Shown one piece after another: positions 1 to 5,211 of a stretch of 12,292 nt of DNA. A model generated the notes under the pieces. It was not told where the DNA came from. It searched no databases and worked only from the letters and a program-made list of their open reading frames with translations. The stretch's first letter is position 1; each line of letters begins with the position of its first letter. Both the position numbers and the translations under genes were made by a program. The stretch spans positions 1 to 12,292 of the forward strand of contig JAZSFD010000089.1 of NCBI GenBank assembly GCA_045532035.1. Reading direction: 5' to 3'. The DNA comes from UMGS1052 sp045532035 (lineage in GTDB: Bacteria > Bacillota > Clostridia > Oscillospirales > CAG-382).

Positions 1-693
1 CGTTATAACATAGAAGCAACGAGCTTTTGGAAGTTTGCTAAAAAGGCAGAGGTTAGTGCATTAAAAAGTAAGTCTAATAAGCACTTAAAATTATATACGG
101 AGCTAAAAGAAAAAGTTACAGAACGCACGAAGCTGAAAGCAGAACTTGATAAAATACCTAAATTGCAGATTTTCAAGCGAAGTGAACTGATGGGGAAAAT
201 AAATACTCTGTCCGAACAGATAGAGGATTTGAAATCCGAAAAATCAATTTTGCTTAATGAATTGGGCTGTGTAGATGATAAAGACATATCAAAGATAAAT
301 AGCCGTATCTATGATATTACAGAAGCACTTACTAAAATGGAAATACACACCGACAACTGTAAAGACGGCATTAAAAACGCCTTACGAGAATTTGACGAGC
401 TTTATATGCAAACTGCTGATATGGACAGTATGGAGCTTATAGAGGAAAGGTTACGGATAAGACCGCAAGCCGAGCAAGAAGCGGAAACGGAATTAAAGGC
501 AGCTTATAAGGACAGCTTTTCAAGAGATACCTTTAAGGAAAGCATACGCAAAACCGACAATGAGTTACACGAGGACTTATATTCAGAGCGTTCTTCAATT
601 ATACGCAAATTAAAGGTTTATAGAAAGCAGCAACAAGAGCAAACATATCCAAAACCAAAGCAGAAAGAACTTGATGACGAAATGGAGCTATAA
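1..693 (+). CDS. MobA/MobL-family relaxase, C-terminal part (5' end outside window)
   Basis: The reading frame is open from base 1 to the TAA at 691-693 with no convincing internal start, so this is the last 230 codons of a longer gene. The visible protein is hydrophilic and Lys/Glu-rich, with long heptad-like helical stretches (about residues 20-105 and 110-200) and a charged tail ending DDEMEL. It resembles, from memory, the coiled-coil tail that follows the catalytic domain of MobA/MobL relaxases of Firmicute mobilisable plasmids and integrative elements. Such relaxases nick oriT and lead strand transfer in conjugation. The catalytic HUH motifs would lie upstream and cannot be checked here. 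A TTG at 163 gives a shorter possible ORF, but it has no good ribosome binding site and the frame continues upstream. The gene converges on the regulator at 706 with only 12 bases between the stops. Family assignment is fairly but not fully secure. Confidence 0.7.
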   Translation, partial: RYNIEATSFWKFAKKAEVSALKSKSNKHLKLYTELKEKVTERTKLKAELDKIPKLQIFKRSELMGKINTLSEQIEDLKSEKSILLNELGCVDDKDISKINSRIYDITEALTKMEIHTDNCKDGIKNALREFDELYMQTADMDSMELIEERLRIRPQAEQEAETELKAAYKDSFSRDTFKESIRKTDNELHEDLYSERSSIIRKLKVYRKQQQEQTYPKPKQKELDDEMEL

Positions 694-705
694 TTTGACA
701 ATCTA

Positions 706-1464
706 TTATGACTTCTTTTTGAATTTTGAAGGTGTTTTTTCTGTGACACTTCTGAAAACCTTTCTAAAATGATTTTCGGAATTAAAGCCAACCATTCTGC
801 TTATCGTGGAAATAGAATAGTTACTACTTTCCAAATATTTTATTGCATTATTAATTTTGATCGAATTCAAAAAATTAACAGGTGTTTGCCCTAATTCTTT
901 TTGAAACAAGTGGTAAAGAGTAGACTCGCTAACACAACACTTTTTTGCTAAATCGACAATAGAAAAAGCATCATTCCAATTGTTAGTAATAAATTCAATC
1001 GCTGTTTGCAAGGTTTTATCGTATGAAATATTTGATCGCACCATTTGAGGAAGCACTTTTTTAAGCAGTTTATAAAACAATGAATACGCTTCCAATTCTT
1101 TAATATAGTCGACTGACAATAGATTGGATATTTTTGTTAGGTCATCCTTGATTTCTTTATCGCAATTTATAATTTGAGGTTCATATCGCCACTGCTCATA
1201 ATGCATAAAACAACTCACATAAATTACTTCAATTTCAGGGCTTCCGTGCCACTCAGAATAACAATAAATATTCTCCGGAATAAATACGATATCCCCTTCG
1301 TTTACATTGAGCTTTTTATTCAAATAGATATAGGTTCCGCTACCTTTTATTATAATGCCTATTCGAGTTTTTCTTTGATTGCTATTCCCACGGCAAAAAT
1401 GATAATTATTAAATATATGCTTTGATGTAGAAAGCTCCGAAACATATATTTTTCCAAGTTGCAC
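706..1464 (-). CDS. AraC/XylS-family transcriptional regulator with N-terminal cupin-like domain
   Basis: A 252-residue regulator. Residues about 34-70 form a cupin-like effector half (GTYIYLNKK, then NEGDIVFIPENIY). The C-terminal roughly 100 residues form a two-helix-turn-helix AraC domain: HTH1 about 168-190 (SIVDLAKKCCVSESTLYHLF) and HTH2 about 217-239 (SISTISRMVGFNSENHFRKV), ending in the family signature TPSKFKK. The start is uncertain because no in-frame ATG exists. GTG at 1464 is preferred because GGAGGTG (1480-1474) lies 9 bases upstream. GTG codons at 1476 and 1485 are alternatives, and the ATG at 1472 is out of frame. It is transcribed divergently from the SDR operon and is the obvious candidate to control it, probably in response to a small ligand. 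Its coding sequence is strikingly AT-rich compared with genes beyond 5200, which fits horizontal acquisition. Confidence 0.88.
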   Translation of the reverse strand: MQLGKIYVSELSTSKHIFNNYHFCRGNSNQRKTRIGIIIKGSGTYIYLNKKLNVNEGDIVFIPENIYCYSEWHGSPEIEVIYVSCFMHYEQWRYEPQIINCDKEIKDDLTKISNLLSVDYIKELEAYSLFYKLLKKVLPQMVRSNISYDKTLQTAIEFITNNWNDAFSIVDLAKKCCVSESTLYHLFQKELGQTPVNFLNSIKINNAIKYLESSNYSISTISRMVGFNSENHFRKVFRSVTEKTPSKFKKKS

Positions 1465-1516
1465 CTTTTCATACACCTCCAGCACAGCACAATTGCAGAA
1501 TAGTTACTTTTTTTAC

Positions 1517-1545
1517 AGTATACCATATTGAACTGATTTTTGCAA
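1517..1545 (-). promoter_or_regulatory. Sigma-A-like promoter for the AraC-family gene
   Basis: On the minus strand, TTGCAA (1545-1540) and TATACT (1522-1517) are separated by exactly 17 bases, with TGG directly before the -10. The predicted transcript start near 1510 leaves a leader of about 45 bases before the GTG at 1464. It overlaps the opposing promoter of the SDR operon, so polymerases bound at the two sites would compete. Confidence 0.7.
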
Positions 1546-1556
1546 GCTGATATAAT
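1528..1556 (+). promoter_or_regulatory. Sigma-A-like promoter for the SDR/DHQ/QOR/MBL operon
   Basis: TTGAAC (1528-1533) and a perfect TATAAT (1551-1556) are 17 bases apart. The predicted start near 1563 leaves a very short leader, so the GGGGG ribosome binding sequence at 1565-1569 sits almost at the 5' end of the message. The -35 lies inside the spacer of the divergent promoter for the AraC-family gene, giving a natural point for regulation. Confidence 0.75.
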
Positions 1557-1576
1557 AAAAAAAAGGGGGATTGTTT

Positions 1577-2341
1577 ATGGATTTTACAGGAAAAACAGCA
1601 ATTTCAACAGGAGCAGCATCAGGAATGGGACTTTTATTCGCACAAAATTTTGCGAAGCTTGGCGGAAATGTTGTATTATGCGATGTTAATAAAGAAGCTC
1701 TAAACAAATGCGTCGAGGAAATCAATGCAAAAGGCAAAGGAAAAGCCATTGGTGTGATATGCGATGTTCGTGATTATCAGCAGGTGTGCAGTGCAAGAGA
1801 TATGGCAGTAGAAAGCTTTGGCAGTATTGATATTATGTGTAACTTTGCAGGTGGAACAGCTTGCAGAATGCAAAAGGTTGACAGAGAAAAATATCCGGAA
1901 TTTCCGGACGTTCCTATTGACGTTTATGATTGGGGTATAGACGTAAACTTGAAAGGCCCTTTTTATTTTGCTCATGCAGTGTTAAAGCAGATGAGAGAGC
2001 AAAAAAGCGGACTTATTATAAATATCGGCTCAATCACCGGGCAGGAGGGTGACAGCTACGGAATGGATTACCCCACCTCCAAGGCAGGGCTTATGTTTGG
2101 ATTGACAAAATCTATTGCGCAATACGGATCGAAATATGGCATCAGATGTGTATGTGTTTCACCCGGACCTGTATTGACCCGTGCATCAATGGCAAATATG
2201 AAGACCCTGCTTGGACGAGCAGCCGATCCGCAGGAGATCATAGATTTAATTTTATTTATAGCATCTGATAAAGGTCAATTTATAAATGGCGAAAACATTA
2301 TGATAGATGGTGGCAGAAATGCTGCGGGCAGGAGTTGTTAA
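1577..2341 (+). CDS. Short-chain dehydrogenase/reductase (classical SDR)
   Basis: A 254-residue classical SDR, the usual length for the family. It has the cofactor glycine motif TGAASGMG (11-18), Asp36 after the second beta strand (favouring NAD(H) over NADP(H)), NFAG (89-92, variant of NNAG), Asn124, and the catalytic Ser152, Tyr165 and Lys169 (YPTSK). SPGPV (195-199) and the C-terminal INGENIMIDGG follow family pattern. Members interconvert a secondary alcohol and a ketone; the substrate here cannot be told. A loop around 96-118 (RMQKVDREKYPEFPDVPIDV) is longer than in many SDRs and may shape the active site. The ATG at 1577 is chosen over the TTG at 1571 because GGGGG at 1565-1569 is 7 bases away. 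First gene of a four-gene operon; the next starts 3 bases after its stop. Confidence 0.92.
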   Translation: MDFTGKTAISTGAASGMGLLFAQNFAKLGGNVVLCDVNKEALNKCVEEINAKGKGKAIGVICDVRDYQQVCSARDMAVESFGSIDIMCNFAGGTACRMQKVDREKYPEFPDVPIDVYDWGIDVNLKGPFYFAHAVLKQMREQKSGLIINIGSITGQEGDSYGMDYPTSKAGLMFGLTKSIAQYGSKYGIRCVCVSPGPVLTRASMANMKTLLGRAADPQEIIDLILFIASDKGQFINGENIMIDGGRNAAGRSC

Positions 2342-2344
2342 TAT

Positions 2345-3154
2345 ATGAAGACTACATTTTTAAATCAGAATCGCCCATTGATTACAGGTATGATATTGAA
2401 GGATAATCCCGACAGCATAAGATTTGGGGTAAAGAATTCCGTATATGATGGAGCAGACTGCCTTGGCATACAACTTGAATATCTGAAAAAAGAATACAAA
2501 AGCGAAGAAAATTACGAAAAGATATTTGCTGCTTGCTCAGGGCACCCGATATATATAACCAATTACAGAGGAAACGAAAATAATGGTTTCTCTGACGAAG
2601 AACTTGCAGATGAGCTTTTGAAAGCGCTGTCCTGCGGTGCAACACTTGGTGATGTTCCGGCAAGCTGGTTTGACTCAGATAGCGGAATGGGAATAGGACT
2701 TGAGCTTTCTATGAAACAATCTGCCATTGATAAACAGATGCGTTTGATTGATAAAATCCATCAAATGGGAAAGGAAGTTTTAATGTCCTCCCATGTTCTG
2801 AAATTCACTTCAGCAGAAACGGTTTTGGAAATTGCCTATGAACAACAACGAAGAGGTGCCGATATTGTTAAAATTGTAACAGCAGCAAATTCTGACGAAG
2901 AGCAAATTGAGAATTTAAGAATAACAACGCTACTAAAAAAAGAGTTAAAGGTTCCCTTTTTGTTCTTATCCGGCGGTACACATTCTAAAATACATAGAAT
3001 GATTGGACCTCAGCTTGGATGTGTTTCTTATCTTGCAGTGAGAGAGCATGATGAACGTGCTGTTCCCACTCAGCCTACAATAAAAGCGGCAAAGGCTGTG
3101 CGGGATAATCTTGATTATTTGCCGGATGTTATAGAGAAAGGATGTAAATTGTGA
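2345..3154 (+). CDS. Diverged type I 3-dehydroquinate dehydratase-like (Schiff-base) enzyme
   Basis: A 269-residue protein aligning by eye with the class I aldolase-like barrel of type I dehydroquinase (AroD). The catalytic His is matched by His150 (MSSHVLKFT), the Schiff-base Lys by Lys176 (GADIVKIVTAAN), the substrate Arg of the C-terminal SRxxGExFG segment by Arg218 (HRMIGPQLG), and the late Gln by Gln243 (PTQPTI). Arg75 (NYRGNENNGF) matches the mid-protein Arg. The N-terminal substrate segment, normally E-x-R-x-D, appears as Gln43-Leu-Glu45-Tyr-Leu47. This suggests the catalytic machinery is kept while the substrate has changed. By family, it would use an imine on Lys176 for beta-elimination of water. 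AGGAG at 2330-2334, inside the end of the SDR gene, serves the ATG. The operon position with an SDR and an enone-type reductase argues for catabolism rather than the shikimate pathway. Confidence 0.78.
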   Translation: MKTTFLNQNRPLITGMILKDNPDSIRFGVKNSVYDGADCLGIQLEYLKKEYKSEENYEKIFAACSGHPIYITNYRGNENNGFSDEELADELLKALSCGATLGDVPASWFDSDSGMGIGLELSMKQSAIDKQMRLIDKIHQMGKEVLMSSHVLKFTSAETVLEIAYEQQRRGADIVKIVTAANSDEEQIENLRITTLLKKELKVPFLFLSGGTHSKIHRMIGPQLGCVSYLAVREHDERAVPTQPTIKAAKAVRDNLDYLPDVIEKGCKL

Positions 3155-4125
3155 AAGCAATACTTGTAAATGATGATAAGAGTTTAAGATGGGATGAGGT
3201 TCCGAATCCTGTTCTTACCGAAGATGAAGTTTTGATAAAAGTTGAATATGCGGCTCTGAATCGTGCAGACCTTATGCAAAGAGAGGGCGACTACCCCCCG
3301 CCCGAAGGCTGTCCTGAATGGATGGGGCTTGAAGTTTCAGGCGAAATTGTTGAAATGACAGAGGGTGCAAAAGAAAAATCAAATTACAAAATTGGTGATA
3401 AAGTTTGTGCACTGCTTGGTGGTGGCGGTTATGCAGAATTTGTTTCTGTCAAATATGATATGTGTATGCCTGTGCCAAAAAATTGCACCATGGCAGAAGC
3501 AGCGGCAATTCCGGAAGCGTTTGCAACTGCATATCTCAAATTGTTTATTGAAGGTCATTCTAAAGCAGGAGATACGTTGCTTATGCAAGCAGGTGCAAGT
3601 GGACTTGCCAGCGTTATTATCCCTATGGCAAAAGCATTTGGTTTGCGTGTTATTACAACGGTCATAAGTGATACTAAAAACATTCAACATCTTGGTGCCG
3701 ACCTCGTAGTTGACACCAGAGAGCAAAACCTGCCTGAAATACTTAAAAAAGAAGAAAATGAAGGCAGAGCTGTTGATATTGCTATTGACTGCCTTGGCGG
3801 CCAAAATCTTGGTGACTGTCTGCCATATGTAAAATATGGATGTCGTTGGATAGTGATTGCGGCTCTTGCCGGAGCAAATACAACCATTGACCTTAAAAAT
3901 ATTTATAAAAAGAACATCAGAATTATTGGCAGTACACTTCGTTCACGCACTCCTGAAATGAAAGCTGAAATTCTTTCCAAGCTTGTCGATGAGGTTTGGG
4001 AAAAGGTGGCAAACGGTGAGATAAAGCCTACCGTATATAAGGTTCTTCCGATTACAGAAGCCGAAGAAGCACACGATATCCTTTATCGTGGCGAAAATAT
4101 AGGCAAGGTTGTATTAAAGGTTTAA
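3151..4125 (+). CDS. Zinc-independent MDR reductase, PIG3/quinone oxidoreductase type
   Basis: A 324-residue medium-chain reductase. The N-terminal half has the hallmark NRADLMQREGDYPPPEG (37-53), typical of PIG3-type NAD(P)H:quinone oxidoreductases. GDKVCALLGGGGYAEF (82-97) follows the MDR GroES-like fold. The Rossmann half starts at QAGASGLASVIIPMAKAFG (146-164), a variant of GGASGVG, and includes the conserved LGADLVVD (181-188). No structural-zinc cysteine cluster or catalytic zinc ligands are seen. Members use NAD(P)H to reduce quinones or the C=C bond of enones. It starts at a GTG overlapping the previous stop by four bases (GTGA), so translation is probably coupled; AGAAAGGA lies just upstream. 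In this operon it may reduce an enone made by the dehydroquinase-like enzyme, which is inference. Confidence 0.88.
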   Translation: MKAILVNDDKSLRWDEVPNPVLTEDEVLIKVEYAALNRADLMQREGDYPPPEGCPEWMGLEVSGEIVEMTEGAKEKSNYKIGDKVCALLGGGGYAEFVSVKYDMCMPVPKNCTMAEAAAIPEAFATAYLKLFIEGHSKAGDTLLMQAGASGLASVIIPMAKAFGLRVITTVISDTKNIQHLGADLVVDTREQNLPEILKKEENEGRAVDIAIDCLGGQNLGDCLPYVKYGCRWIVIAALAGANTTIDLKNIYKKNIRIIGSTLRSRTPEMKAEILSKLVDEVWEKVANGEIKPTVYKVLPITEAEEAHDILYRGENIGKVVLKV

Positions 4126-4778
4126 TGAAGATTATTGCATTGAAATACGGAGAGTCCGTTTTTGGAGAGAACTATATTTTTAAGGGCGGAAATAAAGACA
4201 AGCGCTTGCCGATTTCATTTACGATCTATTTGATACAAACAGAAAACAAGAACATTCTTGTGGATGTAGGCTGTGATGATTGTGCAGGCTTTGAAATGTC
4301 GCTATTCAAAAAGCCGGTTGATGTATTAAAAGAATACGGACTTTCTCCAAATGATATCACTGATGTTATCATTACTCATTCACACCACGACCACATAGAA
4401 GCTATCAAATATTATGGGAACGCCGTTATACACATTCAAAAGGACGAATATGTTATGGCAAAAAAGTACATTCCAGTAAGTTTTACCGTTCATTTGATTG
4501 ATGATGAATTCTCATTATCTGAGAACGTAATTATGAGGAAAATCGGTGGACATTCCATTGGTTCCTGTATCGTTTTAGCAGATAACTATGTGCTGTGTGG
4601 TGATGAATGCTATTATGAAAAATGCTTAACGGACAAAATTTGCACAGGTTCATCCTATAACGAAGAGACAAGTGAGAAATTCATCGTAGAATTCAGTAAA
4701 AATAAATACATTCCTCTATTGTTTCATGATAGCAAAATTTTGCAAGGAAGGTTAGGTTATTCTATTATTAAAAACTAA
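4125..4778 (+). CDS. Metallo-beta-lactamase-fold hydrolase (lactonase-like)
   Basis: A 217-residue MBL-fold enzyme with a complete dinuclear metal site: His85-x-His87-x-Asp89-His90 (THSHHDH), His143 (GGHSIGS), bridging Asp160 (LCGDECYY) and His201 (LFHDS). The layout, with an N-terminal strand pair leading to ILVDVGCD (44-51), resembles the N-acyl-homoserine lactonase branch of the superfamily, which hydrolyses lactones. Glyoxalase II-like or other ester substrates cannot be excluded. No signal peptide is visible, so it should be cytosolic. The ATG shares its first base with the TAA of the reductase gene, indicating translational coupling. It is the last gene of the operon, followed by hairpins at 4832-4893. 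In context it may open a cyclic ester made by the upstream enzymes, or simply detoxify the substrate. Confidence 0.87.
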   Translation: MKIIALKYGESVFGENYIFKGGNKDKRLPISFTIYLIQTENKNILVDVGCDDCAGFEMSLFKKPVDVLKEYGLSPNDITDVIITHSHHDHIEAIKYYGNAVIHIQKDEYVMAKKYIPVSFTVHLIDDEFSLSENVIMRKIGGHSIGSCIVLADNYVLCGDECYYEKCLTDKICTGSSYNEETSEKFIVEFSKNKYIPLLFHDSKILQGRLGYSIIKN

Positions 4779-4831
4779 ATATTATAATCAAGATGGTAAT
4801 TCAATAAGGATTGTCTTCTTGTGCTTTTTAT

Positions 4832-4861
4832 GAATATTCTTTCTGACACAGAAAAATATTC
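4832..4861 (+). repeat. Hairpin downstream of the MBL gene
   Basis: GAATATT (4832-4838) pairs with AATATTC (4855-4861), and TTTCTG (4840-4845) pairs with CAGAAA (4849-4854) around a three-base loop, with C4839 bulged: 13 pairs in all. There is no following T-run, so it is not a terminator by itself. It may stabilise the 3' end of the operon message, or act together with the next hairpin. Confidence 0.5.
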
Positions 4862-4864
4862 AAG

Positions 4865-4901
4865 GGGCGTACCGATTTGATTGCGGTACGCCCTGAATTT
4901 T
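4865..4901 (+). terminator. Probable rho-independent terminator of the SDR-MBL operon
   Basis: GGGCGTACCG (4865-4874) and CGGTACGCCC (4884-4893) form a perfect 10-bp GC-rich stem with a 9-base loop, extendable by a G-T pair (4864/4894). It is followed by GAATTTTA with a short T-run at 4898-4901. The T-tract is weak, but the stem is strong and lies about 90 bases after the last stop codon of the operon. Confidence 0.62.
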
Positions 4902-4939
4902 AGGTTATAAAAAATTTTTGAAAAATATTAGATTTACCC

Positions 4940-4980
4940 TTGACAAAATTCATCATAATTCATGTTTTTAGTTTTGTCAA
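4940..4980. repeat. Inverted repeat, 11-bp arms with 19-base spacer
   Basis: TTGACAAAATT (4940-4950) and AGTTTTGTCAA (4970-4980) are inverted copies with one G-T pair. The outer nine bases of each arm are perfect. The left arm includes TTGACA, but no suitable -10 lies 16-18 bases downstream, so promoter function is not supported. It could be a protein-binding site or the remnant of an element end. Confidence 0.5.
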
Positions 4981-5009
4981 TATTTTTATAATTATTCTTA
5001 AAATGTGTT

Positions 5010-5122
5010 TTACTCCAACTCCCTCAGTCTCGCTTTGCTCGACAGCTCCCCCAAGGGGGAGCCTGAAAAAGCCTCCCTCGCAAGTGTGGTGGATTCGCCG
5101 CAGGCAAAGACGGAAGGAGTAA
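5010..5122. mobile_element. MITE/REP-like palindromic repeat unit
   Basis: A block of about 113 bases bounded by 7-bp terminal inverted repeats, TTACTCC (5010-5016) and GGAGTAA (5116-5122). It contains a near-perfect hairpin GCTCCCCC/GGGGGAGC (5045-5052 and 5055-5062), a second pairing GCCT (5071-5074)/AGGC (5102-5105), and phrases such as CTCCCTCAGTC and GTGGATTCGCCGCAGGC. From general familiarity these match dispersed repeats scattered in intergenic regions of gut Clostridia. It is far more GC-rich than its flanks and carries no gene. A non-autonomous element moved in trans, or a REP-type repeat, are both possible. The exact ends are inferred from the terminal repeats, and no target-site duplication is clear. 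Confidence 0.6.
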
Positions 5123-5157
5123 GTTTTTTGTACCGATGCGGCATCATATCTTGCAAC

Positions 5158-5186
5158 AAAAAAAGACATTCTCTTTCGAGAAAGTC
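5158..5186 (-). terminator. Rho-independent terminator for the GH42-like gene
   Basis: Read on the minus strand, GACTTTCTC (5186-5178) pairs with GAGAATGTC (5173-5165) around a four-base loop with a single A-A mismatch. Seven T residues follow directly (5164-5158). It lies 26 bases beyond the stop of the gene ending at 5212. Confidence 0.8.
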
Positions 5187-5211
5187 TGTCATTTTATAAT
5201 ATATATTATAT

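Larger units (their letters stand above)
4779..5211. other. Gene-free junction between AT-rich accessory segment and GC-richer segment
   Basis: These 433 bases contain no credible gene; the short open frames lack ribosome binding sites and run through palindromes. In order it holds two tandem hairpins (4832-4861 and 4865-4893), a spaced inverted repeat (4940-4980), a palindromic MITE/REP-like unit (5010-5122) and the terminator of the minus-strand gene ending at 5212. Base composition and codon usage differ on the two sides, so this may be an insertion boundary. No tRNA gene or clear attachment-site duplication was found. Confidence 0.7.

Noticed and set aside
4940..4968. TTGACA as a -35 promoter element
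   Set aside because: No acceptable -10 hexamer lies 16-18 bases downstream, and no gene follows on that strand. It is better explained as one arm of an inverted repeat.
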